Assembly: GCF_003208215.1 (NCBI RefSeq)
Contig: NZ_QKLW01000002.1
Span: 332,576-396,575 of the forward strand
Length of the DNA stretch: 64,000 nt
Direction: 5' to 3'
DNA from: Marinomonas alcarazii
GTDB lineage: Bacteria > Pseudomonadota > Gammaproteobacteria > Pseudomonadales > Marinomonadaceae
Numbering within the stretch: position 1 is the first letter of the stretch; the number at the start of each line of letters is the position of its first letter. A program made the position numbers and the translations under genes. Positions 56,459 through 64,000 of the stretch are shown here, piece after piece. The notes under the pieces are model-generated. The model was not told the DNA's origin. It did not search any database and saw only the letters and a list, made by a program, of their open reading frames with translations.

Positions 56459-57475
56459 TCACTGCTTGTCATTTGTATTCTCATCATGCTTAGTAGACTG
56501 GGCTTGATCCGTTTGGTGTGTTTGATTATCGCGATAAGCTCGATTACTCGCTTGCTGTCGCTGCGGAACGGCCGCAGCTAACCTTGCTTGCCTTTCTGCC
56601 TCTTTCTTCGCTTTAGCCTCTTCCACCAAACGCTCTTCATGCGCAATCATTTCTGGTGTTTCCATCACGTAAGGCCCAATCGCGCCAGCCCTTACATCAT
56701 TTAAAAAAACTTCTGCCGCCTTATGCATATCGACCTTGCCACCAGATCGCAAAGCGCCTCGCTTAGAGCCAATCACTCTCAAGACTTCATATGGGTCCGA
56801 CGACACATCTTTTAATTTATAGCGTGTCATCAAGGCATCTAAATAGTCGGTAATAAAAAACTTCACTCCGACTAATGCGACATCTTCGTAATCAATAGCC
56901 GTATCTCGCACAGCACCAGTCACAGCTAAACGGTAGCTTGCATCTGGGTTTTCAATTTTTGGCCATAAAATGCCAGGTGTATCTAATATCTGGAAACCGT
57001 TTGTCACTTTCAGTTTTTGTTGAGCCTTTGTCACAGCTGGCTCATCACCGACTTTGGCAACACGTCGCCCTAAAAGAGCATTCATTAGACTAGACTTGCC
57101 GACATTAGGAATACCAGCAATCATCGCTCTAATCGGTTTTTCAGCACTGCCCCTATGAGGAACCATCTGTCCAACCCACTGACTAATTCTCGCAACGTCT
57201 GCTTTATCCAATGTCGAGAATGGGTGCGCTAAAACCGTTTCACTACCACGCCAATGCTCTAACCATAAGTCTAGACGAGCTTTGTCCGCTAAGTCTTTTT
57301 TATTCAACAAACGCAAAACAGGCACATCACCACGTAATGTATTCAACATGGGGTTTTGGCTGGAATCAGGAATACGGGCATCCAACACTTCAATAACGAT
57401 GTCAACTTGCGCCATGACCTCTTCGATCTCTCGACGCGCTTTATTCATGTGCCCTGGATACCACTGAACGCTCAA
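56459..57475 (-). CDS. ylqF: ribosome biogenesis GTPase YlqF/RbgA family
   Basis: A circularly permuted GTPase involved in 50S assembly. The 338 residues run G4 NKKD (about 58-61), G1 GIPNVGKSS, G3 DTPG, in that permuted order, after the family start VQWYPGHMNKA. The start is TTG 57475 with GGGAG seven bases upstream; the later ATG at 57448 would delete the conserved WYPGHM motif. The C-terminal 70 residues are charged and glutamine-rich, longer than in Bacillus RbgA. Confidence 0.92.
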   Translation of the reverse strand: MSVQWYPGHMNKARREIEEVMAQVDIVIEVLDARIPDSSQNPMLNTLRGDVPVLRLLNKKDLADKARLDLWLEHWRGSETVLAHPFSTLDKADVARISQWVGQMVPHRGSAEKPIRAMIAGIPNVGKSSLMNALLGRRVAKVGDEPAVTKAQQKLKVTNGFQILDTPGILWPKIENPDASYRLAVTGAVRDTAIDYEDVALVGVKFFITDYLDALMTRYKLKDVSSDPYEVLRVIGSKRGALRSGGKVDMHKAAEVFLNDVRAGAIGPYVMETPEMIAHEERLVEEAKAKKEAERQARLAAAVPQRQQASNRAYRDNQTHQTDQAQSTKHDENTNDKQ

Positions 57476-57530
57476 CCTAACTCTCCCATTTCAACCACGC
57501 TTTTTTCGGTGGCGAATTCTACCATAAGTT

Positions 57531-57559
57531 CTTACAAGATAGAGAAAATACTCTATTAA
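57531..57559 (+). promoter_or_regulatory. candidate promoter with internal inverted repeat for the sRNA
   Basis: CTTACA (57531-57536) and TATTAA (57554-57559) are 17 bp apart. An inverted repeat ATAGAG-N6-CTCTAT (57539-57544 / 57551-57556) sits between and over the -10, like an operator. Both hexamers match consensus at four of six positions only. Confidence 0.3.
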
Positions 57560-57565
57560 GAAAAA

Positions 57566-57791
57566 ACATTACTCTGCCATGGCTATTTTAGTACTGTGGG
57601 CGCCTTATATCTGACTCAGATCAAGGCAGCGCTAAACAAACAATCTATACTCGTCCATTCCAGATTAAGCAAAGCAAGGAATCTGCACCTAGCTTAACGC
57701 ATAGTCTGGTTGTTCTCTCGATTGGGCTGACTTTCTACTAGAGAGTCGCCAAGCCCATTAGCCGAGGCTGTGTGTGGCCTCGGCTTTTTTT
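57566..57791 (+). ncRNA. candidate small RNA with intrinsic terminator
   Basis: A gene-free stretch on the plus strand ends in a textbook terminator: GCCGAGGC (57761-57768) pairs with GCCTCGGC (57777-57784), followed by seven Ts. Upstream are further hairpins: GCCTT/AAGGC enclosing ATCTG/CAGAT (57602-57627), CAGATT/AATCTG (57661-57685), and GGGCT-GACT / AGTC-AGCCC (57724-57756). No plus-strand gene lies upstream for the terminator to serve. The last 54 bases are antisense to the 3' end of the ACP phosphodiesterase gene. It does not resemble 6S, 4.5S, tmRNA, RNase P RNA or the riboswitches I know. The 5' end is uncertain. Confidence 0.5.
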
Positions 57792-58358
57792 CATTTCTTC
57801 ATCTACAAACTTTAGTAAATCAGGATACAGACGTAAGAACGGCGCTTCTGCCTGTTTGATTACCAGCTCTAAGTCCTCTACAAAATCAGCCAAATACTCG
57901 CCATGACGCCAGCGTCGCATAATGGAATAAATTGCCTTCTCCACACCATCAATGGTGCCCAGATTTGCCAACCAGTTTTCGTTTTCCAATGAACGAATCA
58001 TGTTCTGCAAACGTTCTGGACTACGCTCTTTATCTTGCACTAAGCCAAATAATGCTTGATCACAAAAAGCATCTAACGGAACAGAACTAAAGCGATCCCA
58101 ATATTGTATGAGCCAATAATCCATCACAATGTCTTGAACGATTCCAGCAAAGCGACGACGCCCTTTTCTCGGCATAGAACGAAACGACACACTGGCCTCG
58201 TGGTTATCCACCATCACATCCACTTTCTGATGCAGCTGCCAACCGATCCACAGATCGGCATCAAGACTTTCCACCTCAACCGAAAAATCCCCCAGCAGAT
58301 TACCTACCCATGATGTATGAGTAAGAGAAGCAATATGAAGATGTGCAAAATAATTCAT
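57738..58358 (-). CDS. acpH: ACP phosphodiesterase (AcpH family)
   Basis: Removes the phosphopantetheine arm from holo-acyl carrier protein, in the E. coli enzyme with Mn2+. The 206 residues start at ATG 58358 (MNYFAHLHIA), with an AGG ribosome site; a longer start at 58370 is less like the family. Conserved blocks are SWVGNLLGDF, LHQKVDVMVDNH and RRRFAGIVQDIVMDYWL. The C-terminal 18 codons run through an opposite-strand terminator, so the tail (SRGHTQPRLMGLATL) is probably not conserved. Confidence 0.85.
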   Translation of the reverse strand: MNYFAHLHIASLTHTSWVGNLLGDFSVEVESLDADLWIGWQLHQKVDVMVDNHEASVSFRSMPRKGRRRFAGIVQDIVMDYWLIQYWDRFSSVPLDAFCDQALFGLVQDKERSPERLQNMIRSLENENWLANLGTIDGVEKAIYSIMRRWRHGEYLADFVEDLELVIKQAEAPFLRLYPDLLKFVDEEMKKSRGHTQPRLMGLATL

Positions 58359-58474
58359 GACGACCTGCAAGTAGTGGAAAATTGAGCGAAAGCTTACGCG
58401 ACATTGTTATCTAAATACGCCAGCAAATAGCAGTCTTACTGTCTTTTTACTCTTTTTTTTGCAAAAATGGCCAA

Positions 58475-58503
58475 TTGTCATCTTTATGGTCAAGATTTAA
58501 CAT
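58475..58503 (+). promoter_or_regulatory. candidate promoter of the peptide ABC transporter operon
   Basis: TTGTCA (58475-58480) is 17 bp from TAACAT (58498-58503), giving a leader of about 80 bases to the first gene. Five and four of six consensus positions match. Confidence 0.4.
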
Positions 58504-58592
58504 TCCTCTAGGATCTACATTACACCAAGCCGAGGTCTGTTAGGTACCAAACACCACACTCGAACATTCAGCCTACTAACGAGACAGAAACA

Positions 58593-60122
58593 ATGAAGAT
58601 AAAGGTTATTATAGCCTGTTGTTTGGCTTTACTTTTATACAACAAGGCAGTGGCAACAACACTGAAAATAGCCTATGACACGGACCCTGTTTCATTAGAC
58701 CCTCATGAACAATTATCAGAAAGCACACTGCAATTCTCTCATCTTGTTTTTGATCCATTGCTCAGGTGGAATAAAAACGGGCAATTCGAAGCTCGCCTTG
58801 CCACCAAGTGGGAACGACTCGACAGCCATACAATGCGTTTTTTCCTAAGAAAGAATGTTGTCTTTAGTACAGGCAATACTTTCTCATCAAAAGATGTTGC
58901 ATACACCATAGAACGTTTAAAAAAATCGCCCGATTTTCGCGCCATGTTCGACACAATAGACAAAGTCACAATGGTTGATGAATATACTATTGACGTTCAC
59001 ACCACTTATACCAACCCATTATTACTGAATATAATGACCTATGTCTTTCCAATAGATAAAGCCTTTTATCAGGGGAAAGATCAAATCATTAAATACGGTG
59101 AAACATTTGCTTCTCGCAATGTGTCTGGAACAGGGCCTTACATTCTAGACAATCGTGAATTAGGTAGCTGGATGGAGCTAACACGAAATCCAAATTACTG
59201 GGATAAAAACTCAAAAGGCAACGCCGACAAAATTATTCTCACGCCCATCCGAACGGACTCCACTCGGCTTGCGGCGCTACTTTCAGGAGATGTGGACTTT
59301 ATCTTTCCAGTCTCACCGATTGATATCGAACGGGCAAAAAAAGTCTCAGGCATCCAGCTCGTCACCCTGCCAAGTACGCGCATATTATTGCTTCACATGA
59401 ACCAAAATAGACGCAAAGAGTTTCAGGATGTCAGAGTACGAAAAGCCATCAATTTAGCCATCAACCAAGCGCTAATCGTTGATAAAATATTAAAAGGCTA
59501 CGCTACACCAGCGGGCCAGTTAAGTTCAGACAGGTTTCTCGGACACATCAACGGCCTTGAGCCAGAATACGATGTTGAAAAAGCACTAGAATTAATGAAA
59601 GAAGCCGGTTACGAAAAAGGCTTCCGCATTAGCATGATGGCACCCAACAACCGCTATATGAGTGATGAAAAAGTCGCCCAAGCCATCAGTGCCATGCTTT
59701 CCAGAATCGGCATTACTGTCGAATTAAAAACCCTTCCCAAAGCGCAATACTTTAAAGAGTATGATAATCGCAGCGCAGACATGATGATGCTCGGCTGGCA
59801 ATCAGACACAATGGATTCCAACAATTTATTTGAATTTATTATTGCTTGCCCAGATACCAATACGGGCATGGGCGCTTATAATGCCAGTGAATATTGCAGA
59901 CCTGAAATCGATGCGGATATCCGCCAAGCAAATAGAGAAATGAACCCAGAGAGACGCCTGCGACTTTTACAGCAAATCGAATGGAAAATTTATAACGATT
60001 CTGCCGTCGTGCCTCTTTACTGGCAATCTCTGACTTGGGCTGCCAAAGACGGCGTCAATATAAAAGACATAGTCAATGATCAAAACTACCCGCATATAGG
60101 AGATCTATTCATTGAAGAATAG
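58593..60122 (+). CDS. peptide-type ABC transporter periplasmic binding protein
   Basis: A family 5 solute-binding protein of 509 residues with a signal peptide (cleavage near AVATT, about residue 21). Typical features are AYDTDPVSLDPHEQLSE at the mature N-terminus, FLRKNVVFSTGNTFSSKDVAYTIERL, and GTGPYILDNRELGSWMELTRNPNYW. The family covers di- and oligopeptides, nickel, heme and sugars, so the ligand is not assigned. It is the first gene of a five-gene operon and is 75 bases from the first permease. Confidence 0.9.
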   Translation: MKIKVIIACCLALLLYNKAVATTLKIAYDTDPVSLDPHEQLSESTLQFSHLVFDPLLRWNKNGQFEARLATKWERLDSHTMRFFLRKNVVFSTGNTFSSKDVAYTIERLKKSPDFRAMFDTIDKVTMVDEYTIDVHTTYTNPLLLNIMTYVFPIDKAFYQGKDQIIKYGETFASRNVSGTGPYILDNRELGSWMELTRNPNYWDKNSKGNADKIILTPIRTDSTRLAALLSGDVDFIFPVSPIDIERAKKVSGIQLVTLPSTRILLLHMNQNRRKEFQDVRVRKAINLAINQALIVDKILKGYATPAGQLSSDRFLGHINGLEPEYDVEKALELMKEAGYEKGFRISMMAPNNRYMSDEKVAQAISAMLSRIGITVELKTLPKAQYFKEYDNRSADMMMLGWQSDTMDSNNLFEFIIACPDTNTGMGAYNASEYCRPEIDADIRQANREMNPERRLRLLQQIEWKIYNDSAVVPLYWQSLTWAAKDGVNIKDIVNDQNYPHIGDLFIEE

Positions 60123-60197
60123 AGAGTACACCAATCACATTAAAGGTATACTGCCCCTAAACACAGCCTTAATGATAAGTGGATATATACCTTTCCT

Positions 60198-61178
60198 ATG
60201 CTGATTTTTTTACTACGGCGCTTACTGCAAGCTTGCTTTGTCATGATCATTATCAGTTTGATTAGCTTCTCCATTCAGGACAAGTTAGGTGACCCAGTAC
60301 AACAAATGGTGGCCATGACTGTATCACCAGAAGAACGCAACCAATTACGTAACGAACTTGGCTTGAATGATGGGTTTCTCATTCAATATTGGCGTTTTGC
60401 TAAAGGCGCAATTCAGGGTGACCTTGGCACCTCTTATTATTACAAAGAGCCTGCGCTGGACGTCATTTTGGAAAAGCTACCAGCCACATTAGAGCTGGCC
60501 TTTTGCGCGATATTAATTGTGATCCTGATTGCCACCCCTTGTGGTGTCATGGCCGCAATTAAACCCAAACATATACTTTCAAGACTGCTCATGGTGACAA
60601 GTTCTATTGGCCTTTCCGTCCCCATCTTCATTGTCGCTATTCTGATGGTGTACATTTTTTCGATAGAACTCAATATTGCCCCCAGCTTTGGCAGAGGACA
60701 AACTACTGAAGTTTTAGGGCTATGGGAAAGCGGTCTATTTAACAAAAATGGACTCAGTCACCTACTTCTGCCTAGTTTGTCATTAGCCATTGCATTAATG
60801 CCTATTTTTGTTCGCTTAATCCGTGCTGAAATGATGGACGTCTTACAATCTGAATATATCCGCTTTGCTTGGTCAAAAGGCCTATCCGCCCGACGCATTT
60901 ACTTTATTCATGCGCTAAAAAACACCATGCTCCCCGTGATCACTGTTGGCGGTATTCAAGCAGGTACTTTAGTAGCTTACACCATACTTACTGAAACTAT
61001 TTTCCAGTGGCCTGGTATGGGCTTTTTATTCATGGATTCCGTTAGCCGAGTCGATACACCATTGGTTTCTGCGTATTTAATAGTGGTGGGAGGCATTTTC
61101 GTTATCACAAATACCTTTGTTGATTTGATTTATGGGTTATTTAATCCAACTGTACGCTTAGCGAGTCATGGTTTATGA
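60198..61178 (+). CDS. ABC transporter permease (DppB/OppB type)
   Basis: An inner-membrane permease of 326 residues with six helices, the N-terminal LLRRLLQACFVMIIISLISF and the EAA loop around RAEMMDVLQSEYIRFAWSKGLSARR that contacts the ATPase. The end overlaps the next permease by four bases (ATGA). Confidence 0.92.
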   Translation: MLIFLLRRLLQACFVMIIISLISFSIQDKLGDPVQQMVAMTVSPEERNQLRNELGLNDGFLIQYWRFAKGAIQGDLGTSYYYKEPALDVILEKLPATLELAFCAILIVILIATPCGVMAAIKPKHILSRLLMVTSSIGLSVPIFIVAILMVYIFSIELNIAPSFGRGQTTEVLGLWESGLFNKNGLSHLLLPSLSLAIALMPIFVRLIRAEMMDVLQSEYIRFAWSKGLSARRIYFIHALKNTMLPVITVGGIQAGTLVAYTILTETIFQWPGMGFLFMDSVSRVDTPLVSAYLIVVGGIFVITNTFVDLIYGLFNPTVRLASHGL

Positions 61179-62113
61179 AGCACCCAAAAAAGGACCTCAC
61201 CCACCCTATCGCAGGCAGTCGTTGGAATCATATTTGGTCTGGCGTGGTGGGCGACAAGCTTGCAATGATGGCGCTTATCATCTTTGTTTTTTATTGCCTT
61301 GTGGCTTTACTTGCTCCTTTAGTCGCGCCCTATGATGTCTCAGATCCCGCTTTTATGGATCTTCTTAACTCTGAACTCCCTCCTAGCTGGATCAGTGGGA
61401 ACAGTCAGTTTTTGCTGGGCACCGATGCCCAAGGCCGAGACTTACTGTCCGTCATTTTGTACGGCACAAGACTGTCACTCACGATAGGAATTTGTGCCGT
61501 TCTGATTCAAGTAACACTTGGTATCTGCATTGGTTTAGTTGCTGGCTATTTAGGTGGCCGTATTGATAACTTTCTGATGCGCTGTGCTGATATTCAGCTG
61601 TCTTTTTCAAACATGATGGTGGCAATTGTTTTTTTAGCTATTTTCCAATCTTTATTTGGTATGGCTCGCTATCAGCAGCTTGCTATGGTCATTCTTATTC
61701 TGGTTATTGGCTTAACCGAATGGCCACTATTTGCCAGAACCATTCGCGCCTCAGTATTGGCTGAAAAACAACAAGAGTATGTGGATGCCGCCAGAGTAAT
61801 GGGAATCAGCTCGAAGCGCATTATGTTCCGACATATTTTACCCAATACCCTGTCACCTATTTTGGTTATTTTCACGGTACAAATAGCTAACGCCATTGTG
61901 GCTGAAGCTGCCCTGTCCTTTTTAGGATTAGGCATGCCTGCCACCGAACCGTCACTCGGCTCGCTTATTTCAGAGGGGTTTGCCTATATGTTTGCTGGCT
62001 CATGGTGGATATGTGTCATCCCAAGCATCACGCTCATTATTTTGATATTAGCCATGAACTTGCTAGGAGATTGGTTGCGCGATCATTTAAACCCAAGGGC
62101 GTACAAAGATTAA
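61175..62113 (+). CDS. ABC transporter permease (DppC/OppC type)
   Basis: The partner permease of 312 residues with a cytoplasmic N-terminal extension, an N-terminal TDAQGRDLLSVILYGTRLSL motif and an EAA loop (EYVDAARVMGISSKRIMFRHILPN). The start overlaps the DppB-type gene. It ends one base before the ATPase gene. Confidence 0.92.
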   Translation: MKHPKKDLTHPIAGSRWNHIWSGVVGDKLAMMALIIFVFYCLVALLAPLVAPYDVSDPAFMDLLNSELPPSWISGNSQFLLGTDAQGRDLLSVILYGTRLSLTIGICAVLIQVTLGICIGLVAGYLGGRIDNFLMRCADIQLSFSNMMVAIVFLAIFQSLFGMARYQQLAMVILILVIGLTEWPLFARTIRASVLAEKQQEYVDAARVMGISSKRIMFRHILPNTLSPILVIFTVQIANAIVAEAALSFLGLGMPATEPSLGSLISEGFAYMFAGSWWICVIPSITLIILILAMNLLGDWLRDHLNPRAYKD

Positions 62114-62114
62114 T

Positions 62115-63113
62115 ATGAATTTACTCAGCGTTAGCCATTTAAACGTCAATTTTCATATGAAAAAGCGCGAACTCGCTGCCCTTATTGACGTCAGCTTCAC
62201 ACTTAATAGAGGTGAAAGAATCGCCATCGTCGGGGAATCAGGCGCGGGCAAGTCGATCCTAGGATTCTCTATCGTTAATTTGATTAGCAAGCCTGGATAT
62301 ATAGAGTCGGGCTCGATCAAACTAGAAAACAAAGAACTAACGACAATGAATTTGCGTCAGTTACAAGAAATTCGCGGCAAGCGCATCGCAATGATCTTTC
62401 AAGATCCTATGATGACGTTAAATCCAGTGCTCACTATTGGCAACCAATTAGTTGAAACCATTCGCAGCCACACTAACATTTCTTATAAAGACGCCCGTAA
62501 TATTGCCATCGAAAAACTTCATAATGTGCAAATTTCATCCCCTGAAAAACGCTTTGATCAATACCCTCATGAATTATCAGGTGGCATGAGACAAAGGGTT
62601 ATCATTGCGGCTGTTTTATTACTGAACCCAGATATCATCATTGCTGACGAACCAACCACGGCTTTGGATGTCACCATTCAAGCCGAAATCTTGCAGTTAC
62701 TTTTGAGCATTTGCCGAGACAATGGTGTCGCGCTCATTTTGATTAGCCATGACCTTGGTGTGGTTTCAAAAGTGGCTGAGCGTACCTTAGTTATGTACGC
62801 TGGCCACATTGTGGAAGAAGGGCCTACTCTGGAAATAATTAATGACCCACAACACCCTTATACCCAAGGCTTGTTGAATGCACTTCCTCAGATGACCATT
62901 CCTGGCCAACGACTGAATCAAATACAAGGCAGCATGCCATCGCTGGCAGAACGCCCTACGGGCTGTGCATTTCATCCTCGCTGCCCTTACGCTACTCAAA
63001 AATGCAAACAAGAGCAGCCACAGTTCATTTACAGCGGTGTGTCCAGCGTGGCGTGTTTTATGATAGAAGACATGCTAAATGAATTCGCTGATACAGATAA
63101 GGAGGTCTTGTAA
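62115..63113 (+). CDS. ABC transporter ATPase (DppD/OppD type)
   Basis: A 332-residue ATPase with Walker A GESGAGKS (about 38-45), signature LSGGMRQR, Walker B IIIADEPTTALD and the H-loop ISHDLGV. The C-terminal cysteine cluster (GCAFHPRCPYATQKCKQEQP, then VACFM) is the pattern seen in DppD/OppD proteins reported to hold an iron-sulfur cluster. The stop overlaps the next start as TAATG. Confidence 0.93.
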   Translation: MNLLSVSHLNVNFHMKKRELAALIDVSFTLNRGERIAIVGESGAGKSILGFSIVNLISKPGYIESGSIKLENKELTTMNLRQLQEIRGKRIAMIFQDPMMTLNPVLTIGNQLVETIRSHTNISYKDARNIAIEKLHNVQISSPEKRFDQYPHELSGGMRQRVIIAAVLLLNPDIIIADEPTTALDVTIQAEILQLLLSICRDNGVALILISHDLGVVSKVAERTLVMYAGHIVEEGPTLEIINDPQHPYTQGLLNALPQMTIPGQRLNQIQGSMPSLAERPTGCAFHPRCPYATQKCKQEQPQFIYSGVSSVACFMIEDMLNEFADTDKEVL

Positions 63114-64000
63114 TGGCAACGCCTCTTATTCAAATCAGCGGCCTAGAAAAAGCCTTTTCAACCAATGAAAGCTGGCTCGGACAGTGGCGCCTTCGCCAAG
63201 GAAAACTAGCCAGACACAAAGACAGTGTTCACGCACTCAACGGAGTTAACCTAACCATAAATCAAGGCGAAACCTTATGCGTGGTTGGTGAAACAGGCTG
63301 TGGTAAATCAACACTGGCACGCGTCATTATGGGACTGACGCCGCCTAGTGCCGGTGAGATTCATTATCTAGATCAGCGCATCGATCAACTAAACAACCGT
63401 CAACGCATGTTTTTTAGACGCCGTATGCAAATGGTGTTTCAAAACCCGTATGCATCACTTAACCCTAGAATGACGGTGTATCAGACACTCAGCGAGCCAA
63501 TTTCATTTCATAATCCGCAATTGTCGCAATCGAGTGTGGATGAAAAAATCGATGAGCTTTTAGAGTCCGTAGGTATTTCGGCTTCCAGTTCCGATCGCTA
63601 TCCTCATGAGTTTTCTGGCGGACAACGTCAGCGAATCAGTCTGGCTCGCGCTCTATCAGTTGAGCCCGACTTTATTGTCGCGGATGAGCCACTTTCAGCA
63701 CTGGATGTTTCCGTGCAAGCCCAGGTTCTCAATCTGATGATGGATAAACAAGAAGAGCGCAACCTCAGCTATCTGTTTATCACTCATGATTTAGCGGTTG
63801 TTGAGCATTTTGCAACTCGCGTCGCTGTTATGTACCTAGGCAGAATTTGTGAGCTATCTCCAACGAGCACTCTATTTAGCTCACCAAAGCACCCTTATAC
63901 ACAAGCGTTACTATCTGCCATACCTCGACTAGACAGTAACACAGCCCAACCTATTAGACTCATTGGTGAAGTACCAACACCAACAGAGAAGCCTATAGGG
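63113..64000 (+). CDS. ABC transporter ATPase (DppF/OppF type), truncated by the window end
   Basis: The second ATPase, open to the last base (296 codons seen). Walker A GETGCGKST, signature FSGGQRQRISLARAL and Walker B FIVADEPLSALD are read directly from the sequence. GGAGG lies seven bases before the ATG, which overlaps the DppD-type stop. The C-terminal cysteine region lies beyond the window. Confidence 0.93.
   Translation, partial: MATPLIQISGLEKAFSTNESWLGQWRLRQGKLARHKDSVHALNGVNLTINQGETLCVVGETGCGKSTLARVIMGLTPPSAGEIHYLDQRIDQLNNRQRMFFRRRMQMVFQNPYASLNPRMTVYQTLSEPISFHNPQLSQSSVDEKIDELLESVGISASSSDRYPHEFSGGQRQRISLARALSVEPDFIVADEPLSALDVSVQAQVLNLMMDKQEERNLSYLFITHDLAVVEHFATRVAVMYLGRICELSPTSTLFSSPKHPYTQALLSAIPRLDSNTAQPIRLIGEVPTPTEKPIG

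Noticed and set aside
57588..57622. Short plus-strand ORF and other tiny frames in the sRNA region
   Set aside because: None has a ribosome site, and they overlap the hairpins of the candidate RNA.
58593..64000. Assignment of the ABC operon to a specific substrate (dipeptide, nickel, antimicrobial peptide)
   Set aside because: The binding-protein family is too broad to choose a ligand from sequence alone.

Overview
The window reads as chromosomal core DNA of a marine gammaproteobacterium, most like Marinomonas or a close Oceanospirillales relative. This is an inference from protein flavour and gene order, not a database match. Supporting signs are a complete sodium-pumping Nqr operon with nqrM and apbE, an NhaB antiporter, the tig-clpP-clpX-lon-hupB-(tRNA-Asp)-ppiD order, the folX-mfd-csiV run, the dnaQ-rnhA-methyltransferase // gloB-mltD block, and moderately AT-rich sequence throughout. 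No insertion sequence, prophage, CRISPR array or obvious island is visible.

Layout. 1-4.7 kb (minus strand): purU, rlmL, pyrD and a DUF2835 protein. 4.8-11.8 kb (plus): a tight six-gene MoxR/DUF58/DUF4381/BatA/BatB-BatC/BatD operon, followed by a Dyp-type peroxidase. 12.8-21.4 kb (minus): the protein quality-control block ppiD, tRNA-Asp, hupB, lon, clpX, clpP, tig, tRNA-Arg. 21.7-23.2 kb (plus): a YihY-family membrane protein and hpt. 23.2-31.9 kb (minus): sthA, nqrM, apbE and nqrFEDCBA. 32.3-36.9 kb (plus): folX, mfd, csiV. Then sohB (minus), nhaB (plus), dnaQ-rnhA-methyltransferase (minus) and gloB-mltD (plus). 44.4-47.8 kb (minus): ppnP, a LysR regulator, a DEAD-box helicase and DUF1285. 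48-51.7 kb: a MetF-like protein, then envelope genes (GT9 heptosyltransferase, Kdo kinase, lipid A acyltransferase). 51.7-58.4 kb (minus): a luciferase-like oxidoreductase, the fatty-acid cis/trans isomerase cti, an acidic unknown protein, a YacL-family protein, ylqF and an ACP phosphodiesterase. 58.6-64 kb (plus): a peptide-type ABC transporter operon whose last gene runs off the window.

How the parts work together. The Nqr operon builds the Na+ pump. ApbE attaches FMN to NqrB and NqrC, NqrM helps assembly, and NhaB would use or balance the sodium gradient. Trigger factor, ClpXP, Lon and PpiD cover folding and degradation. Cti, the LPS genes and SohB concern envelope upkeep.

No large new multi-gene system is evident. 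The less ordinary signals are mostly RNA-level or small: a structured candidate sRNA with its own terminator at about 57.57-57.79 kb; an intrinsic terminator inside the nhaB leader; an orphan terminator and an NtrC-like palindrome before the YihY gene; a LysR gene whose best start is an ATT codon; a 21-codon ORF with an ideal ribosome site in a hairpin; and an uncharacterised acidic protein behind helically phased CTAG sites. Many starts were moved inward from the longest open frame because the internal start has the ribosome site and the family N-terminus.
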